64,000 nt of DNA from Aquimarina rhabdastrellae (lineage in GTDB: Bacteria > Bacteroidota > Bacteroidia > Flavobacteriales > Flavobacteriaceae), in contig CANDNT010000006.1 of assembly GCA_947387485.1 (NCBI GenBank), positions 124,001-188,000 on the forward strand, read 5' to 3'. This document shows, piece by piece, positions 8,056 through 18,156 of this stretch (position 1 is the first letter of the stretch; each line of letters begins with the position of its first letter). The translations under genes and the position numbers were made by a program. The notes under the pieces were generated by a model. It was not told the origin of the DNA. It worked only from the letters and a program-made list of their open reading frames with translations, and made no database searches.

Positions 8056-8806
8056 TAGAGGACGATTTACAGTAGTAGGTGCAGGGCCAGGAGATCCAGA
8101 ATTAATAACACTCAAAGCTATGAATGCGTTAAAAGATGCAGATGTAGTATTGTATGATGCTTTGGTAAACAAAGAATTATTAGCATATGCAGCAGGAGCA
8201 GAACAAATTTATGTAGGGAAACGTAAAGGATGTTATGCTTATCAGCAAGAACAAATAAATGACTTAATTGTTAGTAGAGCACAAACTCACGGACATGTAG
8301 TGCGATTAAAAGGAGGAGATCCATTTATTTTTGGAAGAGGAGCAGAAGAAATAGATCATGCACAACGCTTTGGGATTTCTACAGCAATAGTTCCAGGAAT
8401 TTCCTCCTCAATTGCAGTACCAGCATATCAAGGAATTCCGTTGACAAAAAGAGGTGTTTCAGAGAGTTTTTGGGTAATAACAGGAACAACAAAAAGTCAT
8501 AAACTTTCTAATGATATTAGAGTAGCGGCAAAATCAACAGCAACTGTTGTTATTTTGATGGGAATGAGTAAGCTCAATGAAATAGTTAGTATCTTTACAG
8601 CAGAGAATAAAGAAGATATTCCCGTAGGTATTATCCAAAATGGAACAACGCGTGAAGAGAAATGTGGATTTGGGACTATTAAAACGATCTCATCGATTGT
8701 GGCAAAAAAAGAATTGTCTTCGCCAGCAATTATTGTGATAGGAGAAGTAGTGAAAAATAGATCTCGAGTAGTTTCTTTATGCAGAGAGATTAGTGAAGAA
8801 GTATGA
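8048..8806 (+). CDS. cobA: Uroporphyrinogen-III C-methyltransferase
   Basis: A 252-residue SAM-dependent enzyme that methylates uroporphyrinogen III twice to precorrin-2, the first step to siroheme for the sulfite reductase just upstream. Family signatures are VGAGPGDPELITLKA near the N-terminus, VRLKGGDPFIFGRGAEE near residue 90 and VPGISSSIAVPAYQGIPLTKRG. The length is that of a stand-alone CobA/SumT, without the CysG dehydrogenase half. It overlaps the reductase gene by 8 bases and the next siroheme gene is directly downstream, which shows a co-translated set. Confidence 0.96.
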   Translation: MYNRGRFTVVGAGPGDPELITLKAMNALKDADVVLYDALVNKELLAYAAGAEQIYVGKRKGCYAYQQEQINDLIVSRAQTHGHVVRLKGGDPFIFGRGAEEIDHAQRFGISTAIVPGISSSIAVPAYQGIPLTKRGVSESFWVITGTTKSHKLSNDIRVAAKSTATVVILMGMSKLNEIVSIFTAENKEDIPVGIIQNGTTREEKCGFGTIKTISSIVAKKELSSPAIIVIGEVVKNRSRVVSLCREISEEV

Positions 8807-8831
8807 TATAAATGAAGTAATGAGAATAAAA

Positions 8832-9416
8832 ATGGAAGAAAGAAATGATTTATATCCTATTTTCTTAAAAGTTCATAAACTTAATTTGCTCATTGTAGGT
8901 GGGGGAAACGTAGGATTAGAAAAGCTGATTTTTTTATTAAAATCAAGTCCTAATGCCAATATAGAAATGGTAGCAACCTATTTTTTGCCAGAGACAAGAA
9001 AACTAGCAGAAAAACATGGAGTAACGCTAATCCAAAAGAAATACCATAAAAGACAATTAAGAAAGAAGCATTTGGTAATAGCAGCAACAGATAGTTTTGA
9101 CGTTAATCAAAAAATCTATGAAGATGCTAGAAAACGCTTTTTATTGGCTAATATTGCAGATACACCAGAGTTATGCGATTACTATATGGGAGGAATTGTA
9201 ACCAAAGGAAATGTGAAAATAGCTATTTCTACTAATGGTAAATCTCCAACAATGGCAAAACGTTTACGTCAATTTTTTGAAGAGGTAATACCTGGAGATA
9301 TCAATAAATTGGTGCAAAATTTAAACGAATTCAGAAAAACAATAAAAGGTGATTTTGAAGAAAAGGTAGAAACCTTAAATGAAGTTACCAAAGGATTAAT
9401 AGCTAAAAATAGTTGA
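8832..9416 (+). CDS. Precorrin-2 dehydrogenase / sirohydrochlorin ferrochelatase
   Basis: A Met8/CysG-N-type protein that oxidises precorrin-2 with NAD and inserts iron to finish siroheme. The NAD-binding turn VGGGNVGLEK is near residue 20, and the conserved aspartate segment NIADTPELCDYY follows near 105. The C-terminal helices contain SPTMAKRLRQ, also typical. With cobA it splits the job of E. coli CysG over two genes. The start is uncertain: GTG at 8793 (overlapping cobA) and ATG at 8820 are in frame, but 8832 gives MEERNDLYPIF, which best fits relatives. The 194-residue length is normal. Confidence 0.9.
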   Translation: MEERNDLYPIFLKVHKLNLLIVGGGNVGLEKLIFLLKSSPNANIEMVATYFLPETRKLAEKHGVTLIQKKYHKRQLRKKHLVIAATDSFDVNQKIYEDARKRFLLANIADTPELCDYYMGGIVTKGNVKIAISTNGKSPTMAKRLRQFFEEVIPGDINKLVQNLNEFRKTIKGDFEEKVETLNEVTKGLIAKNS

Positions 9417-9419
9417 GAC

Positions 9420-10475
9420 ATGATAAAGACCGATATACTTATTATTGGCGCAGGACCAACAGGATTGTTTACCGTTTTTGAAGCGGGATTGTTAAAACTT
9501 AAATGTCACTTAATAGATGCATTGCCTCAACCAGGAGGACAATGTGCAGAAATATATCCAAAGAAACCTATCTATGATATTCCAGGATTTCCAGAAGTTT
9601 TAGCTGGAGATTTGGTAGATAACCTAATGGAACAAATCAAATCTTTTGAGCCTGGATTTACTTTAGGAGAAAGAGCAGATACAATAGAAAAGCAGGAAGA
9701 TGGAACTTTTATAGTAACTACAAATAAAGGAACAAAACACCATGCTCCAGTAGTAGCGATTGCAGGAGGTTTAGGATCTTTTGAACCACGTAAACCACCT
9801 ATTCCTAATATCGCAGATTATGAAGATAATGGAGTAGCTTATATTATACGTGATCCAGAAGTGTACAGAGATCAAAGAGTGGTAATTGCTGGAGGAGGAG
9901 ATTCTGCTTTAGATTGGACAATATTCCTAGCAGATGTTGCAAGCGAAGTAACTTTGGTTCACCGTAGAAATGAGTTTAGAGGAGCGTTAGATTCTGTAGA
10001 AAAAGTAGCCGAACTTAAGAAATTAGGAAAGGTTAACCTTATTACAGAAGCTGAGGTAAAAGGACTACATGGAGAAGGAAAAATTACTGGAGTAACCATT
10101 AAACATAAAACAGAAGGAGAAATCCTTAAAGAAACAGATCATTTTATTCCGTTATTTGGTTTATCACCAAAATTAGGACCTATTGCAAATTGGGGACTAG
10201 AAATAGAAAAAAATGCTATAAAAGTAGATAATACCTTAGATTATCAAACTAATATTCCTGGGATATATGCTATAGGAGATGTAAATACATATCCAGGAAA
10301 ATTAAAGTTGATTTTATGTGGATTCCACGAAGCAACTTTAATGTGTCAAAGTGCCTATAAACGTATTTTTCCAGATAAGAAATATGTGATGAAATATACA
10401 ACTGTTAGTGGTATAGATGGATTTGATGGTAGTAGAAAAGAAGCACAAAAAGCAGTAGTAAAATCTATTGTTTAA
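9420..10475 (+). CDS. Ferredoxin--NADP reductase (thioredoxin reductase-like flavoprotein)
   Basis: A 351-residue FAD and NAD(P)H oxidoreductase. The FAD-binding GAGPTGLF is at residues 10-17, the NAD(P)H site GGGDSALDW at about 158, and GIYAIGDV with a flavin-binding aspartate near 285. The redox CxxC of thioredoxin reductase is absent after GGGDSALDW, so the protein belongs with the YumC/FNR2 type. It starts 3 bases after the siroheme gene, and a [2Fe-2S] ferredoxin gene follows. The simplest reading is that it reduces this ferredoxin, which passes electrons to the sulfite reductase. This partnership is inferred from gene order. Confidence 0.88.
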   Translation: MIKTDILIIGAGPTGLFTVFEAGLLKLKCHLIDALPQPGGQCAEIYPKKPIYDIPGFPEVLAGDLVDNLMEQIKSFEPGFTLGERADTIEKQEDGTFIVTTNKGTKHHAPVVAIAGGLGSFEPRKPPIPNIADYEDNGVAYIIRDPEVYRDQRVVIAGGGDSALDWTIFLADVASEVTLVHRRNEFRGALDSVEKVAELKKLGKVNLITEAEVKGLHGEGKITGVTIKHKTEGEILKETDHFIPLFGLSPKLGPIANWGLEIEKNAIKVDNTLDYQTNIPGIYAIGDVNTYPGKLKLILCGFHEATLMCQSAYKRIFPDKKYVMKYTTVSGIDGFDGSRKEAQKAVVKSIV

Positions 10476-10510
10476 TACATCTTATTAAAAGTTAATTAAA
10501 GCAAAACCTT

Positions 10511-10547
10511 CCTCACAAATGATACAAAATCTAGTATATTTGTGAGG
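10511..10547. promoter_or_regulatory. Perfect inverted repeat overlapping the ferredoxin -7 box
   Basis: CCTCACAAAT (10511-10520) and ATTTGTGAGG (10538-10547) are perfect 10-base arms 17 bases apart. The right arm overlaps TATATTTG (10535-10542), a match to TAnnTTTG 20 bases before the ferredoxin ATG. It may be an operator, or a weak terminator after the reductase gene, since AATTTTAATAA follows. No -33 TTG was seen. Confidence 0.5.
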
Positions 10548-10562
10548 AATTTTAATAAAGGT

Positions 10563-10883
10563 ATGTCGGATATTACAATAAAAATAAAAGATAGAGAAGG
10601 TGAGGTTCACGAGATTCAAGCGCCTACAGATATGGCAATGAACCTTATGGAGGTATGTAAAGCATATGAGTTGCCTGTAGAAGGAACATGTGGAGGTATG
10701 GCTATGTGTGCTTCATGTCAATGTTATATCTTATCAGATCACCAATTACCAGAAATGGGAGTAGATGAAGATATGATGTTAGCCGAAGCTTTTTATGTAG
10801 AAGACAATAGTAGATTAGGGTGTCAAATACCAATTACACCAGAATTAGATGGATTGGAGATTGAGTTAGCTCCAGAGTCATAA
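10563..10883 (+). CDS. [2Fe-2S] ferredoxin, adrenodoxin type
   Basis: A 106-residue soluble electron carrier. Cluster ligands follow C-x5-C-x2-C-x34-C (Cys43, 49, 52 and 87) in GTCGGMAMCASCQC and LGCQIP, as in adrenodoxin-like ferredoxins of bacteria. The frame is open from GTG 10542, but that codon lies inside the promoter box, so the ATG at 10563 is used. The gene closes the sulfate operon region after its likely reductase, though its own -7 box suggests separate expression too. Supplying sulfite reductase is likely; iron-sulfur assembly is the other common job of this family. Confidence 0.92.
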   Translation: MSDITIKIKDREGEVHEIQAPTDMAMNLMEVCKAYELPVEGTCGGMAMCASCQCYILSDHQLPEMGVDEDMMLAEAFYVEDNSRLGCQIPITPELDGLEIELAPES

Positions 10884-10953
10884 ATAACTTAACTCAAAAT
10901 AATTATTAAATATTTGCAAAACAAAAACAGAACTGTTTTATTTGTAATGCAAT

Positions 10954-11000
10954 ACAGTTATCTTATAATAAGATAATAGCTGTTCTTATACATTTTTTTT
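10954..11000 (+). terminator. Terminator-like hairpin after the ferredoxin gene
   Basis: The palindrome TATCTTATAATAAGATA (10959-10975), extended by outer ACAG and CTGT, is followed by a T-rich tail ending in eight Ts at 10993-11000. It fits an intrinsic terminator. The T-rich end also contains TACATTTT at 10989-10996, a near -7 box placed to start transcription at the riboswitch. Confidence 0.5.
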
Positions 11001-11002
11001 GT

Positions 11003-11143
11003 TATCAAGAAAGGCAGAGGGATTAGAACCGATGAAGCCTTAGCAACCCTTTAATCTATTAAAGAAGGTGCTACATTCTACCATAGACATGGATAGATAA
11101 CACAAACGATAATCTTCACGATTACCTAATAAATTTCTTGATA
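11003..11143 (+). ncRNA. SAM-I (S-box) riboswitch
   Basis: Closing helix P1 pairs TATCAAGAAA (11003-11012) exactly with TTTCTTGATA (11134-11143). Inside it are the S-box core elements: AGAGGGA, then GATGAAGCCTTAGCAACC at 11030-11047, the short hairpin around TTTAATCTATTAAAG and the GGTGCTACATTCTACC segment. SAM-I riboswitches sense S-adenosylmethionine and shut methionine genes when SAM is plentiful. The element lies 88 bases before metH, so it likely controls both metH halves and metF. No clear downstream terminator is visible, so the switch may act on translation. Confidence 0.93.
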
Positions 11144-11231
11144 CTTCTAAAAAGCAGATTCTTAACATCTTGATGATGTAAGGATAAGATCAGTTGTGTA
11201 GTTTTTCAATTTAAAAAAGAAAAAACGATAG

Positions 11232-12236
11232 ATGAAGGATATCAAAGAAGTTTTGAAAGAACGAATCCTAGTATTAGATGGTGCTATGGGAACCATGTTA
11301 CAACGACATAAGTTTACCGAAGAGGACTTTAGAGGCGAACGCTTTAAAAACTGGTCAGTACCATTACAAGGAAACAATGATTTATTGAGTCTCACTCAAC
11401 CAGAAGCAATAAGAGAAGTACATAAATTATATTTTGAAGCAGGAGCAGATATAGTAGAAACAAATACCTTTTCTGGTACAACAATAGCGATGGCAGACTA
11501 TGAAATGGAGGAGTTGGTGTACGAACTTAATTATGAATCGGCTAAGATAGCCAAAGAAGTCGCTGATGAGTTTACCAAAAAAGATCCATCAAAACCGAGA
11601 TTTGTTGCTGGTTCTATAGGGCCTACTAATAAGACAGCAAGTATGTCTCCCGATGTTAATAACCCTGGATTTCGTGCGATTACGTTTGACGAACTTAAGA
11701 TAGCTTATAGAGAACAAGTTGAGGCATTGATAGATGGAGGAGCAGATATTCTTTTGGTCGAAACAGTATTTGATACCCTAAATGCTAAAGCAGCATTATT
11801 TGCTATTGAAGAAGTAAAGGATGAAAGAAATATTACTATACCTATCATGGTGAGTGGTACGATAACAGATGCAAGTGGGAGGACACTTTCTGGACAAACA
11901 GCCGAAGCTTTTTTGATTTCTGTGGCACATATACCTATGTTAACTGTAGGTTTTAATTGCGCATTAGGAGCAAGTCAGTTAATCCCACATTTAGAAATTC
12001 TATCACAAAAAGCTTCAATCGGAGTTTCAGCACACCCTAATGCGGGTTTACCTAATGCTTTTGGAGAGTATGACGAAACTCCAGAACAAATGGCTGAACA
12101 AATAAAAGAATATTTAGATAAAAAAATAGTCAATATTATAGGAGGATGTTGTGGTACTACACCAGAACATATAAAAGCAATAGCCCAGTTGGCATCGCAG
12201 TATGTTCCTAGAACAGTAGAAATAGCAGAAGAATAA
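11232..12236 (+). CDS. metH: Methionine synthase, homocysteine-binding half (split MetH)
   Basis: A 334-residue homocysteine S-methyltransferase domain, the N-terminal part of cobalamin-dependent methionine synthase. It starts with [15 protein letters not shown] and carries the zinc-binding cysteines Cys243 (in GFNCALGAS) and Cys306-Cys307 (in [11 protein letters not shown]), which activate homocysteine. In E. coli this domain is fused to the rest of MetH. Here it ends where the domain boundary lies, and the second gene starts on its stop codon (overlap of one base), so the two parts should be made together. A split MetH is usual in Bacteroidota. A SAM-I riboswitch precedes it. Confidence 0.95.
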   Translation: MKDIKEVLKERILVLDGAMGTMLQRHKFTEEDFRGERFKNWSVPLQGNNDLLSLTQPEAIREVHKLYFEAGADIVETNTFSGTTIAMADYEMEELVYELNYESAKIAKEVADEFTKKDPSKPRFVAGSIGPTNKTASMSPDVNNPGFRAITFDELKIAYREQVEALIDGGADILLVETVFDTLNAKAALFAIEEVKDERNITIPIMVSGTITDASGRTLSGQTAEAFLISVAHIPMLTVGFNCALGASQLIPHLEILSQKASIGVSAHPNAGLPNAFGEYDETPEQMAEQIKEYLDKKIVNIIGGCCGTTPEHIKAIAQLASQYVPRTVEIAEE

Positions 12237-14938
12237 TGGAAGCAACATCAAGAAGAGTATTAAAACTATCTGGATTAGAACCTTTGGTAGTAACCGATGA
12301 TCTTAATTTTATTAATGTAGGTGAACGAACTAATGTAGCTGGATCACGCAAATTCTTAAGATTAATAAAAGAAGAGAATTTTGAAGAAGCCTTATCCATA
12401 GCTAGACATCAAGTAGAAGGAGGAGCTCAAATTATCGATATTAATATGGATGATGGTTTGATTGATGGAAAAGAAGCTATGGTAAAGTTCTTAAATCTAA
12501 TTGTGTCAGAACCAGATATAGCAAGAGTGCCTATAATGATCGATAGTTCTAAATGGGAGATTATCGAAGCTGGTTTACAGATAGTGCAAGGTAAATGTGT
12601 TGTAAATTCTATAAGCTTAAAAGAAGGAGAAGAAATGTTTATAAATCAAGCTAAATTAATTAAGCGATATGGAGCAGCCGTTATTGTAATGGCTTTTGAT
12701 GAGGTAGGACAAGCAGATACATATGATAGACGTATAGAAATAGCAAAACGCTCATATGAAATTTTGGTAGATAAAGTAAAGTTTGCACCAGAAGACATCA
12801 TTTTTGATTTAAATATTTTTCCTGTGGCAACAGGAATGGATGAACATAAACTTAATGCAATAGACTTTATAGAAGCCACGAGATGGGTACGCACCAATTT
12901 ACCATATTGTAGTGTAAGTGGAGGAGTAAGTAATATTTCGTTTTCGTTTAGAGGGAATAATACGGTTAGAGAAGCAATGCATTCTGTGTTTTTATATCAT
13001 GCTATAGAAGCGGGAATGAATATGGGGATAGTCAACCCTACTATGTTAGAAGTCTATGATGATATCCCTAAGGATCTTCTAGAGTATGTAGAAGATGTTG
13101 TTCTTAATCGTAGAGATGATGCTACAGAACGATTACTAGATTTTGCAGAAACGGTAAAAGGTGTTAAAAAAGAAAAAGCAGTTGATCTCTCATGGAGAAA
13201 AGAACCTTTACAAGATCGTATTACAAGAGCATTAGTTAAGGGGATAGATCAATTTATAGAAGAAGATATAGAAGAAGCTAGAGTTAGTGTTAAAAAACCT
13301 ATCGAAGTTATAGAAGGACACTTAATGAGAGGGATGAATGTAGTAGGAGATTTGTTTGGATCAGGAAAGATGTTCTTACCTCAAGTAGTAAAATCAGCAC
13401 GAGTAATGAAAAAAGCGGTAGCCTATTTATTACCGTTTATAGAAGAAGATAAAAAAAATGAAGTAGGAGAACAAGCGATAAGATCTGCAGGAAAAGTTTT
13501 AATGGCTACAGTAAAAGGAGATGTGCATGATATCGGAAAAAATATAGTCTCAGTAGTTTTAGGATGTAATAACTATGAGATTATAGATTTAGGAGTAATG
13601 GTACCTCCAGAAAAAATTATTGAAACAGCGATCGAAAAAGAAGTTGATGTAATTGGGTTGAGTGGATTGATTACACCGTCTTTAGACGAAATGGTATATC
13701 TAGCCAAAGAGATGGAGCGAAAAGACTTTGATATTCCATTGTTGATAGGTGGAGCAACAACATCAAAAGCACATACTGCAGTAAAAATAGATCCACAATA
13801 TAAAAATGCAGTAGTTCATGTAAATGATGCTTCTAGGGCAGTAACTGTTGTAGGAGATTTATTGAATAAGAGAACGAAACAAAACTATATTGGAAACCTA
13901 AAATCAGATTACGAAAAGTTTAGAGAAAGTTTTTTAAGCAGAACAAAGAAAAAAGAATACTTGACTATAGCCGAATCTAGAAAGAATAAATATCAATTAG
14001 ATTGGGATAATACTATAATAACAACACCTAAAGAATTAGGGAAGAAAGTGATAAAACAGCAATCTATAGAAGAGCTTATTGACTATATAGACTGGACTCC
14101 ATTCTTTAGGTCATGGGATTTACATGGTAAATTTCCAGATATCTTAAAAGATGAAGTGGTGGGCGAAGAAGCATGTATTTTATATAAAGATGCATTAGAA
14201 TTGCTTCAAAAGATTAAAGATGAGAAATGGTTTGAAGCAAAAGCTGTATTTGGGATTTATCCTGCAAATACAATAAATACAGATGATATAGCAGTATATA
14301 AAGATGAAACACGAACAGATGTTGAGGTTACCTTTAGGACATTGCGACAACAATTGAAGAAATATAAAGGAAAACCCAATATAGCTTTGGCTGATTTTAT
14401 AGCACCAGAAACTTCGTCGAAAGCAGATTATATAGGGGCTTTTTGTGTGACTACAGGTTTTGGGGTACAAGAAAAAGCACTCGCTTTTGAGGCAGAAAAT
14501 GATGATTATAATGCTATTATGGTCAAAGCATTGGCAGATCGTTTGGCTGAAGCTTTTGCAGAGTATTTACATCAAAAAATAAGAAAAGAAGAATGGGGAT
14601 ATGCAAAAGAAGAAAAATTGACAAATGAAGAATTGATAAAAGAATCCTATAAAGGAATTCGACCAGCGCCAGGATATCCTGCTTGCCCAGATCATTTAGA
14701 GAAAAAAACTATTTGGAAATTACTTAATGTAGAAGAAGAAATAGGCGTGACGTTAACAGATAGTTTAGCTATGTGGCCAGCAGCATCTGTATCGGGATAT
14801 TATTTTGGAAATCCAGAGGCTAAATATTTTGGATTAGGAAAAATAAAAGAAGATCAAGTAGAAGATTTCGCAATACGTAAAGGCATAACGTTAGATAGTG
14901 CCCAAAAATGGTTAAATCCTAATATAATAGAAGGGTAA
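12236..14938 (+). CDS. metH: Methionine synthase, folate, cobalamin and reactivation half (split MetH)
   Basis: A 900-residue protein with the remaining MetH modules. The pterin-binding domain ([14 protein letters not shown] near residue 23) takes the methyl group from methyltetrahydrofolate. The cap and B12 domain follows, with DVHDIGKN at 429-436, where His431 should be the lower cobalt ligand, and [15 protein letters not shown]. The C-terminal activation domain has [12 protein letters not shown] from residue 809, which binds SAM for reductive reactivation. It needs the zinc domain encoded just upstream. Length and domain order match MetH without its first domain. Confidence 0.96.
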   Translation: MEATSRRVLKLSGLEPLVVTDDLNFINVGERTNVAGSRKFLRLIKEENFEEALSIARHQVEGGAQIIDINMDDGLIDGKEAMVKFLNLIVSEPDIARVPIMIDSSKWEIIEAGLQIVQGKCVVNSISLKEGEEMFINQAKLIKRYGAAVIVMAFDEVGQADTYDRRIEIAKRSYEILVDKVKFAPEDIIFDLNIFPVATGMDEHKLNAIDFIEATRWVRTNLPYCSVSGGVSNISFSFRGNNTVREAMHSVFLYHAIEAGMNMGIVNPTMLEVYDDIPKDLLEYVEDVVLNRRDDATERLLDFAETVKGVKKEKAVDLSWRKEPLQDRITRALVKGIDQFIEEDIEEARVSVKKPIEVIEGHLMRGMNVVGDLFGSGKMFLPQVVKSARVMKKAVAYLLPFIEEDKKNEVGEQAIRSAGKVLMATVKGDVHDIGKNIVSVVLGCNNYEIIDLGVMVPPEKIIETAIEKEVDVIGLSGLITPSLDEMVYLAKEMERKDFDIPLLIGGATTSKAHTAVKIDPQYKNAVVHVNDASRAVTVVGDLLNKRTKQNYIGNLKSDYEKFRESFLSRTKKKEYLTIAESRKNKYQLDWDNTIITTPKELGKKVIKQQSIEELIDYIDWTPFFRSWDLHGKFPDILKDEVVGEEACILYKDALELLQKIKDEKWFEAKAVFGIYPANTINTDDIAVYKDETRTDVEVTFRTLRQQLKKYKGKPNIALADFIAPETSSKADYIGAFCVTTGFGVQEKALAFEAENDDYNAIMVKALADRLAEAFAEYLHQKIRKEEWGYAKEEKLTNEELIKESYKGIRPAPGYPACPDHLEKKTIWKLLNVEEEIGVTLTDSLAMWPAASVSGYYFGNPEAKYFGLGKIKEDQVEDFAIRKGITLDSAQKWLNPNIIEG

Positions 14939-14944
14939 TATAGC

Positions 14945-15898
14945 ATGAAAGTAACAGAACATATACAAAAAGCCAAAGGAAAAACACTCTTCTCATTTGA
15001 GTTAATTCCGCCTAGAAAAGGAAAGAGTATACAAGAACTATATGATAATATTGATCCTTTAATGGAATTTAATCCACCATTTATTGATGTTACTACATCG
15101 AGAGAAGAATTTATTTATATTGATAGAGAAGGATTACTTGATAAAAAATTAACTCGTATGAGGCCAGGTACAGTAGGTATTTGTGCTTCGATAAAACATA
15201 AATATAATGTAGATACAATACCTCATGTTTTATGCGGAGGATTTACCAAAGAAGAAACAGAGTACTTATTGGTCGACTGTCATTATTTAGGAATAGATAA
15301 TGTAATGGCGCTACGAGGAGATGCGATGAAAGAAGAACAATATTTTACGCCTAGTAAAGGAGGACATCAATACGCTAATCAATTGGTTGAACAAATTGTA
15401 GCAATGAACAAAGGAAAATTTCTACATGAAGTAATAGAAACCGATAATAATTCTGATTTTTGTGTAGGGGTCGCTGCTTATCCAGAAAAGCATATAGAAG
15501 CACCTTCGTTTGATGCTGACTTAAGACGACTAAAAGAGAAAGTAGATGCAGGAGCAGACTATATAGTGACACAAATGTTTTTTGATAATCAAAAATATTT
15601 CGATTTTGTAGATCGAGCAAGAGCAGTAGGTATCAATGTACCCATCATACCAGGAATAAAACCTGTAGCAGTAAAAAGACATTTACAATTATTACCTCAG
15701 GTGTTTAAACTAGATATGCCAGACGAATTAGTAAAAGCAGTTGAGGCTTGTAAAAATAACGCACAGGTAAGAGAAGTAGGAATTGAATTTGCAATACAAC
15801 AATCCAAAGAATTAATGAAGAAAGGAGTTCCTGTATTACATTATTATTCTATGGGAAAATCTGATAATATCAAAAAAATAGCAGCGCAGGTGTTTTAA
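14945..15898 (+). CDS. metF: Methylenetetrahydrofolate reductase
   Basis: A 317-residue flavoenzyme that makes 5-methyltetrahydrofolate, the methyl donor for MetH. Typical are FSFELIPPRKGKS near the N-terminus, IDVTTSREE, the GDNVMALRGD region (here GIDNVMALRGDA) and PIIPGIKPVAVKRHL. The catalytic glutamate lies in SFELIPP. The gene follows metH by 6 bases and so is probably under the same SAM riboswitch. No regulatory C-terminal domain is present, as expected for bacterial MetF. Confidence 0.96.
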   Translation: MKVTEHIQKAKGKTLFSFELIPPRKGKSIQELYDNIDPLMEFNPPFIDVTTSREEFIYIDREGLLDKKLTRMRPGTVGICASIKHKYNVDTIPHVLCGGFTKEETEYLLVDCHYLGIDNVMALRGDAMKEEQYFTPSKGGHQYANQLVEQIVAMNKGKFLHEVIETDNNSDFCVGVAAYPEKHIEAPSFDADLRRLKEKVDAGADYIVTQMFFDNQKYFDFVDRARAVGINVPIIPGIKPVAVKRHLQLLPQVFKLDMPDELVKAVEACKNNAQVREVGIEFAIQQSKELMKKGVPVLHYYSMGKSDNIKKIAAQVF

Positions 15899-15979
15899 GT
15901 TATTTAAGAAATATTCTTTTGAATACTGATCTTATTTTATGTATACTTGAATGGTTTCTTTGATAAAAGAACAATAATT

Positions 15980-17302
15980 ATGAAAGATGTATTCAAGAAA
16001 AAAGAAATATTTTTTTTAATCATTATTCACAGTGTATTCTTTTTAATAACACTATATAATGGCAACTATTTTTTAGATGATTCTTATGAGTATTTTATAG
16101 AAGCAAAAAATATAATTAGTGATTTTGAATTTTATTGTAATGATTTAACACAAGCAATAGATAACCGATATTATACAAAACGACCACCATTATATTCATT
16201 GTTTATTATACTAACATCTTTATTCTTAAAATGGAAGGTAGGGATATTATTAGTACAAAATATAGTATCAATAGTTAGTATTTTATTGGTGATTAAAATA
16301 GTGAGAGAATTAGGATATACATTGAATAATAAAATATTCTTGTTCTTTATTACATTAGGGATTAGTCAGTTTATTTATGCTAATTTATTGATGAGTGAAA
16401 TACTTTTTCAATTTTTGATTATAGTATTATGTTACCAGTTTATAAAACTATTAAAAATAAAAAGTTGGAAAGAAATAGTGATATTTCAACTAGTAATAGT
16501 TTTATTATTCTATACAAAACCAGTTTTTTATCTTTTTGTGATACCTAACTTAATAGGGAGCTTTTTCTTGATAAAGAAAATAAAGATGCTTTGGATTGGA
16601 GCTTTGATACCTGTAATGGCTTTAACAGGTTTTTCATATTGGAATTATCAAAGAACAGGAAGTTATGAGATTTCTAGTATTCAAAATATCAATCTTAAAG
16701 ATTATAATCTAAAATACTTTCATATTAATAAATATGGAGAAGAGTATGCTCTACAAGTGAATGATGAGATTACAACAACAATTAAAGAGATAAAAGATTA
16801 TAAAGAAAGAGAAGCAAAAACAAAAACATTAGTAATATCATATTTAAAACAAGATTTTATTTCATATGTATATTTTCATTTAAAAGGTAGTGTGCGTATG
16901 TTTTTGGATCCCGGTAGATTTGATATGTATAACTTCTTTACAAAAGAGAAATCAAATGCGGTAGGTTTTTTGAGTATTTTAAATAAAGGAAGTATACAAG
17001 AATTAATTAAATATATAAAAACACAACCAATAATAATTGTTATAATGATACCATTGTTATTGTTAATTAATGGTATAAAATTATTTGGCTTTTGTTTTTT
17101 CTTGATTAAAAATATTAAGAAAATAACGTTACCAGTAGGGTTTGTGTTGTTTATAATATGTTATATAATAGGAATAACAGGACCTCTAGGAGCATCGAGA
17201 TTTATGGTTCCTATATTACCTTTGTATACAGTAGTCGCAGTATTAGGATTAGAAGTATTTATGAAAACTTATTTAAAGAAATTGTATTTAAAAATGCAAT
17301 AG
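15980..17302 (+). CDS. GT-C-like integral membrane glycosyltransferase (candidate)
   Basis: A 440-residue polytopic membrane protein with about nine to ten hydrophobic segments. After the first one comes an acidic loop, [16 protein letters not shown] (near residues 28-43), and then [12 protein letters not shown]. These resemble the GT-C fold of ArnT/PMT-like enzymes, which use a lipid-phosphate sugar donor and an Asp-Asp pair in the first outer loop. A DPM1-like GT2 gene, which could make such a donor, lies tail to tail and overlaps the last 34 bases. The start at 15980 gives the sequence [12 protein letters not shown]; an upstream in-frame start at 15947 is less likely. Acceptor and sugar are unknown. 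Confidence 0.65.
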   Translation: MKDVFKKKEIFFLIIIHSVFFLITLYNGNYFLDDSYEYFIEAKNIISDFEFYCNDLTQAIDNRYYTKRPPLYSLFIILTSLFLKWKVGILLVQNIVSIVSILLVIKIVRELGYTLNNKIFLFFITLGISQFIYANLLMSEILFQFLIIVLCYQFIKLLKIKSWKEIVIFQLVIVLLFYTKPVFYLFVIPNLIGSFFLIKKIKMLWIGALIPVMALTGFSYWNYQRTGSYEISSIQNINLKDYNLKYFHINKYGEEYALQVNDEITTTIKEIKDYKEREAKTKTLVISYLKQDFISYVYFHLKGSVRMFLDPGRFDMYNFFTKEKSNAVGFLSILNKGSIQELIKYIKTQPIIIVIMIPLLLLINGIKLFGFCFFLIKNIKKITLPVGFVLFIICYIIGITGPLGASRFMVPILPLYTVVAVLGLEVFMKTYLKKLYLKMQ

Positions 17303-17985
17303 ATAGCATGTACTCCATCTTTCCAATTTATCTTTTTTCCTTCTTCATAAGTTCTTCCATAATAAGAAATACCTACTTCATAAATTCTTATTTTAGGGAT
17401 TTTTGCAATTTTTGCAGTTACTTCTGGTTCAAAACCAAAACGTTTTTCTTTAAGATGAATAGATTTTAATATAGAAGCATCAAATAATTTATAGCATGTT
17501 TCCATATCTGTTAAGTTTAGATTAGAAAACATATTTGATAAAAAGGTTAAAAACTTATTACCTATAGTATGCCAGAAAAAAAGAATTCGGTGGGGATTCT
17601 TTCCCATGAATCTCGAACCGTAAACGACATCTGCATGACCGTTAAGAATAGGATTTAATAAATCATTATATTCATGTGGATCATATTCTAAGTCAGCATC
17701 TTGAATGATGATATAATCTCCAGTAGCATTTTGAATGGCTGTATGTAATGCAGCGCCCTTTCCTTTATTAACAGGATGTTTAAAATACTTTAGATCAAAA
17801 CTTAAATTCTTTTCCTTTTGATAAGAGCGGATTTTTTCTTCGGTATTATCTGTAGAACAATCATTAACGATAATGATTTCTTTTTTAAGATCACGCTGTA
17901 GTATCACAGCATCTATCTTATCTAAAATATGGTGAATAGTAAATTCTTCGTTATATACGGGGATAGCAATAGATAATGTTTTCAT
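17269..17985 (-). CDS. GT2 glycosyltransferase, polyprenyl-phosphate sugar synthase type
   Basis: A 238-residue GT-A family 2 enzyme, cytoplasmic face. It has the start [30 protein letters not shown] and the metal-binding Asp-x-Asp of [11 protein letters not shown] (Asp96, Asp98), followed by DVVYGSRF. This series is typical of dolichol/polyprenyl-phosphate mannose synthase-like enzymes. No C-terminal membrane segment is present. The start at 17985 ([14 protein letters not shown]) is chosen over an in-frame upstream start at 18012. Its 3' end overlaps the convergent GT-C-like gene by 34 bases. The two may act in sequence, donor then transferase, but the sugar cannot be read from the sequence. 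Confidence 0.88.
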   Translation of the reverse strand: MKTLSIAIPVYNEEFTIHHILDKIDAVILQRDLKKEIIIVNDCSTDNTEEKIRSYQKEKNLSFDLKYFKHPVNKGKGAALHTAIQNATGDYIIIQDADLEYDPHEYNDLLNPILNGHADVVYGSRFMGKNPHRILFFWHTIGNKFLTFLSNMFSNLNLTDMETCYKLFDASILKSIHLKEKRFGFEPEVTAKIAKIPKIRIYEVGISYYGRTYEEGKKINWKDGVHAIYCIFKYNFFK

Positions 17986-18143
17986 TATAGGGCAAGAAAA
18001 TAATAGGTACAATTATACAAAAAGATACTATATATCTATAGGTGTGAATAGAATTTATAAATAAAATTCACGTTCAAAAACAACGAATAAAAAAAATGAA
18101 AGTAAACTTTAGTTATTGAAGTTTAATAACCTGAAAAATACTG

Positions 18144-18151
18144 TACTTTTG
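18144..18151 (+). promoter_or_regulatory. -7 box for the PagL-like gene
   Basis: TACTTTTG matches TAnnTTTG and ends only 5 bases before the ATG at 18157, so the transcript would be leaderless or nearly so, if this box is used. Confidence 0.45.
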
Positions 18152-18156
18152 CGGCT

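Noticed and set aside
10542-10562. GTG start for the ferredoxin, seven residues upstream
   Set aside because: The GTG lies at the -7 promoter box, so it would precede the transcription start. The ATG at 10563 gives a normal ferredoxin start.
11232-14938. Broken metH gene (frameshift)
   Set aside because: The break falls on a domain boundary, the second start overlaps the first stop, both parts keep their catalytic residues, and a split MetH is usual in this phylum.
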